Shown: positions 27,861-37,051, counted from the stretch's first letter. The stretch: DNA of 64,000 nt from Jeotgalibaca porci (GCF_011299095.1 NZ_CP049889.1:532501-596500), one strand, 5' to 3'. The notes: generated from the letters alone by a model not told the origin. A program made the numbers and translations.

Positions 27861-28298
27861 ATGCTGCGATTTGAACGAACGACCGATATAGAATCTCCTA
27901 TTTATCGAGATGCATTGGAAATCCGTTTGACTGTGTTCGTAAACGAGCAAAACGTTTCTCCTGCAATCGAGGTAGATGAGAAAGAATCTTCTTGCATTCA
28001 CGTCGTCGGCTATGATCACAATCATAATCCGATAGCGACAGCCCGCCTCTTCCCTTTGGACAAAGAAAATTACAAAGTTCAGCGCGTTGCAGTCCTTCTG
28101 AGCGAACGCGGGAAGCAACTAGGTAATTTATTAATGAACGAAATGGAAACCATTGCGCGTGAAAATGGTGCGAAGCGGATTATTCTGGGTGCACAAAACC
28201 AAGCGTTGCCTTTTTATGAAAAAATAGGTTATACCGTTTTTGGCGATGAATACGAAGAAGCCGGTATCCTTCACCATGATGTGGAGAAGATAATCTAG
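27861..28298 (+). CDS. GNAT family N-acetyltransferase (ElaA-like)
   Basis: Acetyltransferase of about 145 residues. The fold is recognisable from IRLTVFVNEQNVSP, the central strand ATARLFPL, the acetyl-CoA site VQRVAVLLSERGKQLGNLLM (the Q/R-x-x-G-x-G/L loop at about 84-96), and ALPFYEKIGYTVFGDEYEEAGILHHDV near the end. That last block is typical of ElaA/YjcF-type proteins of unknown substrate. I place the start at ATG 27861 with an AAAGAGA site 6 bases upstream; an ATG two codons earlier is possible. Isolated plus-strand gene, divergent from nox. Confidence 0.82.
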   Translation: MLRFERTTDIESPIYRDALEIRLTVFVNEQNVSPAIEVDEKESSCIHVVGYDHNHNPIATARLFPLDKENYKVQRVAVLLSERGKQLGNLLMNEMETIARENGAKRIILGAQNQALPFYEKIGYTVFGDEYEEAGILHHDVEKII

Positions 28299-28335
28299 AT
28301 ATTAGAACAAATGCTGATTAAACACTGGTTAAAAC

Positions 28336-28460
28336 GTTCCAATCTTTAGTTATTGGAACATTTCGATACCAATTTCCGATTAGAATGTTCCAATAATTGT
28401 TTATTGGAACATTACGCAATTAAATTGGGATGATAACGTTCCAATCGAAAAACGCACACA
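28336..28460. repeat. Family C tandem palindrome, 51-bp period
   Basis: GTTCCAAT...ATTGGAAC hairpins (28336-28359 and 28387-28410) and a third half-site at 28438-28445 begin exactly 51 bases apart. Arms are identical between copies while loops and linkers have diverged. Located between the GNAT gene and the mgtE terminator; no open frame. Confidence 0.75.
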
Positions 28461-28511
28461 GAACAATAAGGCTTAGATTCAGGAGCCTATCTCTCATCAA
28501 TCTAAACATAC

Positions 28512-28546
28512 AAAGAGAAGCAACCCGACTTGGGTTGCTTCTCTTT
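28512..28546 (-). terminator. mgtE terminator
   Basis: A 15-bp perfect stem (28512-28526 with 28532-28546) with a 5-base loop, beginning at the mgtE stop codon; the minus strand continues TTTG. Confidence 0.88.
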
Positions 28547-29916
28547 TATAAAACGTTTTCGATAAAATATTTAGCGATATTAAAGTAAATTAAAACAGAT
28601 GTTAAGTCACTAAAAGTAGAAATAAACGGCCCACTGGCTACCGCCGGATCAAAACCAATCTTATCCATCAAAATAGGAATCAAACTCCCTGCCAAGTTCG
28701 CCACTGTGATTGCTGACAACATAGAGAATCCAATAATACCGCCTAGAATAAAATTGTTTTGCCAAATGCCCACTACTAAAGTAATGGCTAGACCGGTTAC
28801 AACGCCGGAAATCAGTCCGGTCATTGTTTCTTGTGTCAACATCGCCATCCAATTCCGTTTTTCTGATTCTGGTTGACCAATTTTCCGCACGGCAACCGCC
28901 AATGATTGTGTCCCCGCATTACCGGCCGTACCCGTAATCAATGTTACAAATACTGATAAAATAGCTGCTTCTGATATAAGTCCTTCATAATTACTAATGA
29001 GTGATGAAGTCCCCATTCCCAAGAACAAGAGCGTAATCAGCCAAGGCAAACGTTTCCCAGCTGCTTTAAAGGGATTGGAAGTCGTCTCGTCAACGTCTAC
29101 CGCCGCTAAACCGGAGTAGTCGCTAGTCGCTTCTTCGTGCATAACATCCAAAATATCATCGACTGTGATAATACCTAAAAGGATATTGTTCTCATCCACT
29201 ACCGGCATCGCCAGGAAATCATAGTCACGCGCCACATGCGCCACATCTTCTTGATCATCGTCGACATTAACAGTTACAACCCGATCACTCATAATATCGC
29301 TAATCATGCTGTCTTCATGCGACATAATTAAATCACGTAAAGATAGAACACCAACTAATTGATTTTCATTATTAATAATATAGAGGTAATAAATCATTTC
29401 TGCTTCAGACGATTTACTTTTCAATAAGGCCATTGCGGAACGAACCGTTTGATTGGCCTTCAACGAAATAAATTCCGTCGTCATAATCGCGCCGGCCGTT
29501 TCGTCGTCATAATCGATAATATCGCGAATTTGTGATGCCTGTTCTCTATCCATCAGACGCAAATAAGTTGGTATCACTTCTTCAGGTAGTTGTTGTAACA
29601 TATCTACCGCGTTATCCGTGTACATGTCTGCGAGCATATCGGCCGCATATTGTTTGTTCATTTCCATCAAATACACTTCGATAGATTCGACATCTTCTTC
29701 CAATATCTCAAACATATCAGACATTTCTTTTGGCGACAAATAATGATACATGCGGATGCGGTCTTCTTGCTCCAAACTCAAATAAATCTGGGTTTGGTCA
29801 TAAAGAGGATAGGATAAGAAATTCTCGCGAAAAGCTTCCATATCTTCTTGTAATAATATTTCTTTTACATGTGCTGATTCATAATCAAGGTCGAACTCAT
29901 ATTGTTGTTCTTGCAT
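28546..29916 (-). CDS. mgtE: Magnesium transporter MgtE
   Basis: Mg2+ channel/transporter of 456 residues. The order is the family's: an N-terminal superhelical domain (about 1-130), two CBS domains (about 135-260, with TTEFISLKANQTV and GIITVDDILDV), a connecting helix, and five membrane helices (about 285-455) with the pore region TAGNAGTQSLAVAVR and DKIGFDPAVASGPFISTFSDL, which carries the selectivity aspartate. The CBS domains sense cytosolic Mg2+ and gate the pore. Its 5' end overlaps the upstream pseudouridine synthase gene by 20 bases, so it is co-transcribed with the nadK-relQ unit. Confidence 0.95.
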   Translation of the reverse strand: MQEQQYEFDLDYESAHVKEILLQEDMEAFRENFLSYPLYDQTQIYLSLEQEDRIRMYHYLSPKEMSDMFEILEEDVESIEVYLMEMNKQYAADMLADMYTDNAVDMLQQLPEEVIPTYLRLMDREQASQIRDIIDYDDETAGAIMTTEFISLKANQTVRSAMALLKSKSSEAEMIYYLYIINNENQLVGVLSLRDLIMSHEDSMISDIMSDRVVTVNVDDDQEDVAHVARDYDFLAMPVVDENNILLGIITVDDILDVMHEEATSDYSGLAAVDVDETTSNPFKAAGKRLPWLITLLFLGMGTSSLISNYEGLISEAAILSVFVTLITGTAGNAGTQSLAVAVRKIGQPESEKRNWMAMLTQETMTGLISGVVTGLAITLVVGIWQNNFILGGIIGFSMLSAITVANLAGSLIPILMDKIGFDPAVASGPFISTFSDLTSVLIYFNIAKYFIENVL

Positions 29917-30829
29917 CCATTACTCCTCCTTTTCCACGTTGGGATGCGATCCAGTTATAAAAATCCGCCGGTAGCGGCGAAACAATGGTCATTTCTTCTT
30001 CGGTAAAAGGATGGATAAACGATACTTCACGGCAATGCAGCGCCTGACGCGGCATCAAATCATCCGCACGACCGCCATATAAATTATCCCCTAACAGCGG
30101 TGCGCCCATATGTTCGAAATGAACCCGTATTTGATGCGTACGGCCTGTGTGCAGCTTAATGCGCACGAGTTCCCCTTCAGAAAATTTTTCTTCCCGCCAG
30201 TATTCCGTTAATGCTGCTTTCCCATCTTCTCTTACCATCCGGGTAATGATGGAATCTTCCGTCCGGCCGATTGGCGCATCAATAAAACCGTGATCCGCGG
30301 AAAAACGAGCCGTATCTGTCAAAATAGCGTAATAGATTTTTTCAATTGTCTTTTTACGCAATTGTTGATCCATTAAGGCATGCGTATATTTATTCTTGGC
30401 AAATAACATCACGCCTGTTGTATCACGATCCAAACGTGTAATGATATGAATCACCTGATCGGGATAGTTTTGCGATTGGTAGTAGCCCTTTACGCGGTTG
30501 GCCATCGACATATCCGGCTGCTGTCGCGACGGAATCGAAGCCACGCCGTACGGTTTGTCAACGACTAAAAAGTGCTCATCCTCAAATAAAATAGAAATAG
30601 GTATCGCACTCGGAACAGTCGTTTCATGCTCCCCTTCATCTGGAACATGCAGACTGATAAAGTCGCCCTGTTTCAAATGTGTACGCATATGCGATGCTTC
30701 ACCATTGATACAAACTTTGCCCCCATGGTGACGAACTCGCGCTAATAATTTTCGTGAAACGCCTTGTTCTCTCAAGAACGTGCGTAACAAAATATCCTGA
30801 TCCCGTTCAAAATGCCATTCATAAATCAC
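29897..30829 (-). CDS. RluA family pseudouridine synthase
   Basis: Isomerises specific uridines in rRNA or tRNA to pseudouridine. About 310 residues: an S4-like N-terminal part (VSRKLLARVRHHGGKVCINGE), then the catalytic domain with the ITRLDRDTTGVMLFAK motif (catalytic Asp), IYYAILTD and the RTHQIRVHFEHMGAPLLGDNLYG block. The target base cannot be told from sequence. I choose the GTG at 30829 because GGAGC lies 8 bases upstream; a TTG at 30853 is inside the preceding gene's terminator. In many Lactobacillales this gene follows relQ and nadK, as here. Confidence 0.92.
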   Translation of the reverse strand: MIYEWHFERDQDILLRTFLREQGVSRKLLARVRHHGGKVCINGEASHMRTHLKQGDFISLHVPDEGEHETTVPSAIPISILFEDEHFLVVDKPYGVASIPSRQQPDMSMANRVKGYYQSQNYPDQVIHIITRLDRDTTGVMLFAKNKYTHALMDQQLRKKTIEKIYYAILTDTARFSADHGFIDAPIGRTEDSIITRMVREDGKAALTEYWREEKFSEGELVRIKLHTGRTHQIRVHFEHMGAPLLGDNLYGGRADDLMPRQALHCREVSFIHPFTEEEMTIVSPLPADFYNWIASQRGKGGVMDARTTI

Positions 30830-30856
30830 ATCTATTGCTCCAATTCTTATCAACAG

Positions 30857-30885
30857 AAAACCTGCCGAAATATTCCGCAGGTTTC
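30857..30885 (-). terminator. Hairpin after the 2-hydroxyacid dehydrogenase gene
   Basis: AAACCTGC (30858-30865) pairs with GCAGGTTT (30877-30884); TTTTCTGTT follows on the minus strand. The T-run is broken, so some read-through into the downstream pseudouridine synthase gene is likely. Confidence 0.55.
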
Positions 30886-30892
30886 TAGTATC

Positions 30893-31837
30893 TTAATAAC
30901 TTTTCTCGTAGTCTATCACATTTATAGTTGGTTTTCCATTTTGGGCATACGACGCAACGTTTGGCCCAATCACAGAAAAGAGTGCCTCACGAAAATGCGC
31001 TATGCTTCCGGAATTATGCGGAGAAATCATTATTTTCTCGTGCTGCCAAAGGGGACTGTCTTCTTCCAATGGCTCATTATTGAAAACATCCAAAGCTGCA
31101 AAGGCTAAAATGTCTTGATTCAACGCCTCGATCAAATCGTCTATTACAACGGAACTTCCGCGCCCAACGTTAACAAACAGCGTCCCTGGCTTCATTTTAG
31201 CAAAGCGCTCTTTATCAAAAAAAGCGATTGTTTGGGGCGTTTGTGGTAAGATACTGACAACTACATCTGCCTCTTTCAAGTGGTTGGTACTTTCCGCTTG
31301 TGAATAGGTCTCATCCACTTCTTCCACTTTTTTCCCGGAAGTATTGACACCGATCACCCGCATCCCGAATGCCTTGGCCACAACAGTCAACTGGCGCCCG
31401 ATATTCCCAACTCCAAAAATCATCAGCGTCTTTTCATGCAGCTGTTCTGTTTGAACCGCTACATCCCATCTTTGATTTTCTTGGTTTCTCTTTAACTTTC
31501 CAAAGTCACGTAAATAATAGAGCAAGGCACCAATTACATATTCAGTGATGGTATATTTATGGATTCCACTGGCATTGGTTAGAATAATTCCTTTTTGATG
31601 CAATTCCTCCAGCGGCAAATAATTGATCCCTGCTGAAATCGCCTGAACCCACTTCAAGTTTGGCAATTTACTTGCTTCCCAAAGCTCTTGAATGTCCGGT
31701 GTCCAATGAACAATAATTTCTGTCTCGGCCAATTTTGCTTCTTCGGGCTCCAGTAAAACTTCATAATCTGGCAATGATTGTCTGATTTCGTCTAAATGTT
31801 TATCTTTTAAAGGTCGCATAATTAGTATGTTTGGCAC
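30893..31837 (-). CDS. D-isomer-specific 2-hydroxyacid dehydrogenase
   Basis: NAD-dependent 2-hydroxyacid dehydrogenase of about 314 residues. It has an N-terminal catalytic half, the Rossmann loop IFGVGNIGRQL, the arginine block VGRGSSVV, and the SPHNSG segment with the active-site His. Substrate (lactate, glycerate, 2-oxoisocaproate and so on) cannot be assigned. The start is probably GTG 31837, which directly follows the nadK stop and has GGGAG 8 bases upstream inside nadK. An ATG at 31852 would overlap nadK by 14 bases. Insertion of this gene between nadK and the rluA-type gene is unusual for the module. Confidence 0.87.
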   Translation of the reverse strand: MPNILIMRPLKDKHLDEIRQSLPDYEVLLEPEEAKLAETEIIVHWTPDIQELWEASKLPNLKWVQAISAGINYLPLEELHQKGIILTNASGIHKYTITEYVIGALLYYLRDFGKLKRNQENQRWDVAVQTEQLHEKTLMIFGVGNIGRQLTVVAKAFGMRVIGVNTSGKKVEEVDETYSQAESTNHLKEADVVVSILPQTPQTIAFFDKERFAKMKPGTLFVNVGRGSSVVIDDLIEALNQDILAFAALDVFNNEPLEEDSPLWQHEKIMISPHNSGSIAHFREALFSVIGPNVASYAQNGKPTINVIDYEKSY

Positions 31838-31838
31838 T

Positions 31839-32666
31839 TTAATGACTCCCATCCTGATAATCCTGTTCTCCAACTTTCCCAATAAATGCATTTTCTACAC
31901 GATTCCAAAAATGCATATGACGATAACGTGCAAAATGTACACGTTCTTTGGCAATCCGATACACAATTTTTTCAATTTGTTGATTTTCGAACGTTAAATT
32001 GTCTATCGCTAAAATCAAACCTTTTTGGTCGGCCGCCTCCACCACAATCCACTCATCCTTGGCAATAACCATGGGTGAACTAAGGGTTCGGTAAATGCGA
32101 TTGTTAACGGAAGCTAACTCTGTTAATTGAATCGCTTCGGTACGCGGGTGAATAACGGCTCCACCTAACGATTTGCTGAGACCAGTCGAACCGGTCGGCG
32201 TTGCGACACAGATGCCGTCTCCTCTAAAGGTTTCAAATAATTCATCTTTAACGAAAACATCACACACCATCGTACCATCAATTTTCTTTAATACGACTTC
32301 ATTCAAAGCTAAAAAGCGCTTTGGTTCAGTTTCGTCGCGGTACTTCACGCGCACATCCAAAAGTGGATAGCTGACACTCTCCCCTTTATCATGTTTTAAA
32401 CCTTCTAACATGTCATCCAGTTCATAGTCACGCCAATCCGTATAAAAACCCAGATGTCCTGTGTGAATTCCAATAAAACGAACCGTATTTAGTAAATGAC
32501 TATATTTATGAAACGCCGAGATAAGTGTTCCGTCTCCGCCGATTGTCACAACGAGCTGAGGATTCTCTTCATCAATAACAATCGCTGTCCCGGCTGTTTT
32601 ACGGATAAAGTCCTCGGCTAGAGCAACTGTCTTCGGTTTATCATAACTGACTAATGCTACACGCAT
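31839..32666 (-). CDS. nadK: NAD kinase
   Basis: Phosphorylates NAD to NADP with ATP. The 275-residue protein has the diagnostic TIGGDGTL loop (GGDGT at 43-47), HTGHLGFYTDW, and the second conserved block TPTGSTGLSKSLGGAVIHP. ATG 32666 is 8 bases after AGGAG; a GTG three codons upstream lacks a spaced ribosome site. It is 11 bases downstream of relQ, a pairing seen widely in Firmicutes. Confidence 0.96.
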   Translation of the reverse strand: MRVALVSYDKPKTVALAEDFIRKTAGTAIVIDEENPQLVVTIGGDGTLISAFHKYSHLLNTVRFIGIHTGHLGFYTDWRDYELDDMLEGLKHDKGESVSYPLLDVRVKYRDETEPKRFLALNEVVLKKIDGTMVCDVFVKDELFETFRGDGICVATPTGSTGLSKSLGGAVIHPRTEAIQLTELASVNNRIYRTLSSPMVIAKDEWIVVEAADQKGLILAIDNLTFENQQIEKIVYRIAKERVHFARYRHMHFWNRVENAFIGKVGEQDYQDGSH

Positions 32667-32677
32667 ATTAAGCACTC

Positions 32678-33319
32678 CTAATCGACATTCTTCTTTTTAT
32701 CTGAAAAGTAATAATTGGCTTCCATAATTTCTTCGCGAATTTCCGACATTTCTTTGTCCAAAAGAAACGCCGCTTCGGCTGCTCTAATCAAACGATTATG
32801 TAATTCCTGTGGGTATTCCCCCATATATTTGTAGTTTAAAGTATGTTCAATGGTCGCCCAAAAGTTCATTGCCAAAGTTCGTATTTGTATTTCACAAATA
32901 ACAATTTTCTCCCCTTCAATACGCTGAACCGGGTACTCAATTACCAGATGGTACGAACGATACCCACTTGCTTTTTTATTCGTAATGTAGTCGCGTTCAA
33001 TGGTGATTTCGAAATCCTTACGACTGCGCAGCAAACGTACTACTTCATGAATATCTTCTACAAACTGACACATGATGCGGATACCGGCAATATCCTGGAT
33101 ATCCTCTTCTAAACGGTCCAAAGCGATGTTACGTATTTCAGCTTTCTCCAAAATACTTTCTTTGGTTTTTACTCGCCCCGTAATAAACTCGATCGGCGCA
33201 TGTGAGTTGGTTTCACGATATTGCTTACGAATGCCTTTTAGTTTAATTTTTAACTCTTCAACTGCTTGTTCATAGGGAGCAAGAAAGACACCCCAGTCTT
33301 CGACAAATTCATTTTCCAT
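32678..33319 (-). CDS. relQ: Small alarmone synthetase RelQ (GTP pyrophosphokinase)
   Basis: Makes (p)ppGpp from GDP or GTP and ATP during stress, without the hydrolase domain of Rel. The 213-residue protein has only the RelA/SpoT synthetase core: the R/K-rich helix VEELKIKLKGIRKQYRE, FITGRVKTKESILEKAE, the DIAGIRIMCQ strand with catalytic Asp, GYRSYHLVIEYP, and CEIQIRTLAMNFWATIEH with its Glu. The C-terminal helix ends in a basic/acidic tail as in oligomeric RelQ/SasB. The start is ATG 33319 (MENEF); a GTG three codons upstream is an alternative. First gene of relQ-nadK-dehydrogenase-rluA-mgtE. Confidence 0.93.
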   Translation of the reverse strand: MENEFVEDWGVFLAPYEQAVEELKIKLKGIRKQYRETNSHAPIEFITGRVKTKESILEKAEIRNIALDRLEEDIQDIAGIRIMCQFVEDIHEVVRLLRSRKDFEITIERDYITNKKASGYRSYHLVIEYPVQRIEGEKIVICEIQIRTLAMNFWATIEHTLNYKYMGEYPQELHNRLIRAAEAAFLLDKEMSEIREEIMEANYYFSDKKKNVD

Positions 33320-33474
33320 TCCCGACACCCATTCTTACGATTAGATTATAAGTATATTTTAGCATAATTTACCTTATTCGTATGTCTAAATGCGCCTTTT
33401 TCGGAACGTTATGATACTATTAGGAGAAGATGAGAACGATTTTGTTCGTTTTTTATAAGAAAGGTCGTGAGCGG

Positions 33475-34056
33475 ATGAGCCAACAAGTAGAAACAGAACT
33501 CAAAAATTTACTTACTAAAGAAGAATATGAAATGCTTATTATTGATTTTAACTTAGAGGATACGGAACCTGTTCAACAGACAAATGTGTATTATGACAGC
33601 CCGGACTGGAAGTTACGCAAGCTGGGGATGGGTCTGCGTATTCGTCTATATGATAATTATGCAGAACAGACTTTGAAGTCGCCGATTAGTGAACACAAAA
33701 TGTTGGAGACGACAGATCGCCTGACCCATGAAGAAGGACAGAACTTTGTCGATAGCGGCGAACTGAAGCGAGATGGCTTTATCGCAAAAAAATTGGCGGA
33801 GCATAGCATTAATGTCGCCGATTTGGAACAGGTGGGACAACTTTCAACGGTCCGGTATGAAATTCCGGCTGAATCTGGAACCTACTTCCTAGATGCAAGC
33901 TACTACCAAGATCAAAATGATTACGAATTGGAATACGAAACAGATGATTTAGAGAACGGTATTCGCGAATTTGAACAATTTCTTATTGCTCGAAATATCA
34001 ACCGCCGGGAAACCGTCCAAAAGATTGCCCGTGCTCTAAAGTACCCCAATAAGTAA
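33475..34056 (+). CDS. CYTH domain protein (YjbK-like triphosphatase)
   Basis: Member of the CYTH/triphosphate tunnel metalloenzyme family, 193 residues. The ExExK signature is seen at the N-terminus (VETELKN), followed by alternating charged strands (TNVYYDSPDWKLRKLGMGLRIRLYDN, EQTLKSP, YELEYETDD) that would form the tunnel. Substrates in this family include tripolyphosphate and thiamine triphosphate; none is proven here. The gene is divergent from relQ, as yjbK is close to yjbM (relQ) in Bacillus. The start is ATG 33475, 12 bases after AAAGG. Confidence 0.88.
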   Translation: MSQQVETELKNLLTKEEYEMLIIDFNLEDTEPVQQTNVYYDSPDWKLRKLGMGLRIRLYDNYAEQTLKSPISEHKMLETTDRLTHEEGQNFVDSGELKRDGFIAKKLAEHSINVADLEQVGQLSTVRYEIPAESGTYFLDASYYQDQNDYELEYETDDLENGIREFEQFLIARNINRRETVQKIARALKYPNK

Positions 34057-34144
34057 CATATGTTTATTGATTGACTAAGTTAAAGAACATAATTTTCAAG
34101 CTTTCTGTGCTTTTGTGGCAACATTGTGAACATATGTGTATTTT

Positions 34145-34170
34145 AAGATGCCTTTCGTAGGCATCTTATT
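34145..34170 (+). terminator. Terminator after the CYTH gene
   Basis: AAGATGCCT (34145-34153) pairs with AGGCATCTT (34159-34167) around TTCGT, followed by ATTTTA. It separates the CYTH gene from spxH. Confidence 0.8.
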
Positions 34171-34302
34171 TTACTTCCATCCTTTTTTTGTCATATAATA
34201 ATAGCAGTATAAGAACTACATCTAATAGAAATGTAAGTCCGTTTCTGTAGATGATGTCCTCACATTTGAATGGAACAAAACACAGTATAAAGAAGGGATA
34301 TT

Positions 34303-35004
34303 ATGCAATCTAATAATAATTCATATCGCAAATTAAATCCCTCTCAACACGTTTTCGAGCTTTACTTATTTGTTAATCCAATTGGTTTAAAATGTCTGAA
34401 CTCTGAACATGAAGTTCTGCATTTTATTGAAAGTCTTGAATTAAATGAGGGATTTAAGGTCCATTTCCGTTTCCTGACATTCCATAACTTTAGCACCGTC
34501 ACCCAGTACATGAAGCGTTTAAATATGCCAACGAATGATTTACAATTGCGTAATCAAATTTACGAAACCATCTATGAGGCTAGTCTCGCTTATAAAGCTG
34601 CATTGATGCAAGGCAAAAAACGCGGAAGAAAATTTTTGATGCTTCTGCAAAAAGAATTAAACATTAATATGGCCGAGTACTCTTCTGACCTATTGATCGA
34701 AGTTGCTAAAGGCGCAAATCTGGATGTAGAAATGTTTCTTGAAGATAAGGCATCATCTTTTGTGAAAAGTAGTTACGATGCTGACCAAAAAATAGCGCAA
34801 GAGATGAATATCTCAAACAACCCTTCTTTGGTCATTTTTGATAACTTCAATCAACAATTTGGTGTTTTACTGGAAGATGTCATTAATTGTGAACTAATTG
34901 AAAAAGCATTCAATCATGCGAATTCATTAGATCACCAGTCACAAATGCCACACCAGAAAAAAGCCCGCTCAGTCGGAAAAAGTTACTTACAGATTATTAA
35001 ATAA
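34303..35004 (+). CDS. spxH: SpxH/YjbH-like adaptor (DsbA-family fold)
   Basis: Protein of 233 residues resembling YjbH/SpxH, the adaptor that delivers the regulator Spx to ClpXP. It has a thioredoxin-like start (FELYLFVNPIGLKCLNSE), a helical insert, and the cis-proline region ISNNPSLVIFDNFNQQFGVLL. The usual CxxC is reduced to a single cysteine (GLKC), so a redox role at that site is doubtful while the adaptor role can remain. A TATAAT is at 34194-34199. Followed directly by a strong terminator. Spx itself lies 5.3 kb away (40327-40728) with MecA beside it. Confidence 0.8.
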   Translation: MQSNNNSYRKLNPSQHVFELYLFVNPIGLKCLNSEHEVLHFIESLELNEGFKVHFRFLTFHNFSTVTQYMKRLNMPTNDLQLRNQIYETIYEASLAYKAALMQGKKRGRKFLMLLQKELNINMAEYSSDLLIEVAKGANLDVEMFLEDKASSFVKSSYDADQKIAQEMNISNNPSLVIFDNFNQQFGVLLEDVINCELIEKAFNHANSLDHQSQMPHQKKARSVGKSYLQIIK

Positions 35005-35009
35005 AATCA

Positions 35010-35040
35010 GAGGGTGGGACCGCGGTCCCACCCTCTTTCT
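35010..35040 (+). terminator. spxH terminator
   Basis: Perfect 13-bp palindromic stem (35010-35022 with 35023-35035), GGACCGCGGTCC at its tip, then TTTCT, starting 5 bases after the stop. A second long hairpin (35046-35088, arms TAGTAAAGGGG/CCCCTTTACTA) follows between the convergent spxH and pepF genes. Confidence 0.88.
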
Positions 35041-35140
35041 GTATCTATAGTAAAGGGGACGGGAAAAACTCCCGGCCCCTTTACTATTAACGGATAATAG
35101 TGGCGTTGCTCAAAAAGACAAATCCGACGTCCACTCTATT

Positions 35141-36952
35141 CTATTCCGCTGCTAAAAGTTCTTCCAGTTCGTTCAAGCGTGCTTCAAATACTTTCATTGC
35201 ATCTTCTAAGTATGTCGCATCTGTCATGTCCAAACCAGCTTTCTTCATCACTTCAATTGGGTAATCGCTGCTTCCTGATTTCAGGTATGTCAGATATTTA
35301 TCCAATGCACCCTCTTCGCCTTCCAAGATACGTTTAGATAGTGCTGTTGCTGCAGCAAAACCTGTCGCATATTGGTAAACATAGTGGTTGTAGTAGAAGT
35401 GTGGAATGCGTGACCATTCCAAGGCAATATTTTCATCACGTTCAACAGCATCGCCGTAGTAACGTGCATTTAGATCAGCATAGTACTCTGTCATGAACTC
35501 TTGTGTCAAAGGAATGCCTTCTTGCGCTTTTTGGTGGATGTAATGTTCAAATTCCGCAAATTGTGACTGACGGAAAACAGTTCCTTTGAAACCATCCAAG
35601 TAGTGGTTCAAAACATAGATACGAACAGCTGGATTCGTTTGAGTTTTCAATAAATAGTCTGTTAAAATATTTTCGTTTGTCGTTGAAGCAATCTCAGCTA
35701 AGAAAATAGAGTAATCGCCATACGCATATGGTTGGCTGTTACGTGTGTGGTAGCTGTGAACACTGTGACCTAATTCGTGAACCAATGTATACAGTTGGTT
35801 CATAGAGTTTTGCCAGTTCATCAAGATGTACGGATTTGTATCGTATGCCCCTGAAGAATAAGCGCCCGAACGTTTTCCTTCGTTTTCGTACCAGTCAATC
35901 CAACGATTATCAAATGCTTCTTTCAAAATACCTTGGTACTCTTCACCTAATGGCTCCAAAGATTTCAATGTCGTTTCTGTTGCTTCTTCGATTGTATAGG
36001 CAATCGGTGCATCACCTGTTAAAGGTGTATACATGTCGTACATATACAACTCATCAACGTTCAATAATTTTTTACGTAGTTCAACGTAGCGATGTAGCAA
36101 CGGTAAATTTTTGTTTACAACTTCCAACAGTGTATCGTATACGCTCTCTGGAATGTTGTTGTTTGCTAGTGACGCTGCACGAGCAGACGAGAAGTTACGG
36201 ATTTTTGCATTGAAGTTATGTGACTTCACGTGTGTTGACAAAGTAGATGCGAATGTATTTTTCAAACCACGGTATGTTGTATAAAGAGCCTCATAAGCCT
36301 CTTTACGAACTTCGCGATTTGAACTTTCCATCAATTTACCATATAGACCATGGGATAGTTTAACTTCATTACCTTCTTCGTCTTTTACAGTTGGGAATTC
36401 GATATCCGCGTTATTCAAAACAGAGAATGTTTGGCTGGATGCAGAAAGAATTTCTGATGCGCCTGCCAAAAGTTCTTCTTCACGGGCACTCAAGACGTGC
36501 TCACGTTGTGAAGTTAAATCGTTTAATAGATGCTCATATTTTTTCAGGCCTTCGTTTTCAGCCATGAATGCAGCTAATTTTTCTTCAGGAATAGCCAAAA
36601 CTTCAGGATTGAACCATGATGATGCTTCACCAAGTTCTGTTAGGACTGCCATTGAACGCGCGTGTAACGTTTGATACGTGTTATCTGCTGTATCTTGATC
36701 GTTTTTCAAATGTGAGTACACATAAACACGTTCAACTTTTTGATTCGCTTTTAGCGATGTCTCAATCGCTTTCAACAAAGCGTCACTGCTTTCGCCGACT
36801 GTTCCTTGTAGTGCTTTTACTTCTTTTGCCAAAGCGCTGACTTCGCTTAACGCTGCTTCAAAAGCTTGATCATTTTCGAAAATGCTTGTTAAATCCCAAG
36901 TCATTTCTTCAGCGACTTCATGTCGTTTTGGTAGTTCTTTAAATTCTGCCAT
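35141..36952 (-). CDS. pepF: Oligoendopeptidase F
   Basis: Zinc metallopeptidase of family M3 that degrades cytoplasmic oligopeptides, 603 residues. The catalytic zinc motif is HELGHSVHSYH, with the glutamate ligand further on in FLAEIASTTNE, and the C-terminal FYNHYVYQYATGFAAA is typical. The N-terminal half is the helical lid (AEEMTWDLTSIFENDQAF). Convergent with spxH. An orthologue near mecA/coiA is common in lactic acid bacteria, where PepF is linked to peptide use and to pheromone turnover in some species; no such role is shown here. Confidence 0.95.
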   Translation of the reverse strand: MAEFKELPKRHEVAEEMTWDLTSIFENDQAFEAALSEVSALAKEVKALQGTVGESSDALLKAIETSLKANQKVERVYVYSHLKNDQDTADNTYQTLHARSMAVLTELGEASSWFNPEVLAIPEEKLAAFMAENEGLKKYEHLLNDLTSQREHVLSAREEELLAGASEILSASSQTFSVLNNADIEFPTVKDEEGNEVKLSHGLYGKLMESSNREVRKEAYEALYTTYRGLKNTFASTLSTHVKSHNFNAKIRNFSSARAASLANNNIPESVYDTLLEVVNKNLPLLHRYVELRKKLLNVDELYMYDMYTPLTGDAPIAYTIEEATETTLKSLEPLGEEYQGILKEAFDNRWIDWYENEGKRSGAYSSGAYDTNPYILMNWQNSMNQLYTLVHELGHSVHSYHTRNSQPYAYGDYSIFLAEIASTTNENILTDYLLKTQTNPAVRIYVLNHYLDGFKGTVFRQSQFAEFEHYIHQKAQEGIPLTQEFMTEYYADLNARYYGDAVERDENIALEWSRIPHFYYNHYVYQYATGFAAATALSKRILEGEEGALDKYLTYLKSGSSDYPIEVMKKAGLDMTDATYLEDAMKVFEARLNELEELLAAE

Positions 36953-37051
36953 TGTTTGGCCTCCTCATTCTTATTTCACATTAATAATCTTAACATACTC
37001 TCATTTATTTAGAAGTAAAAAAGTTTGAACTTGCCATTTTTTTGCACAAGC

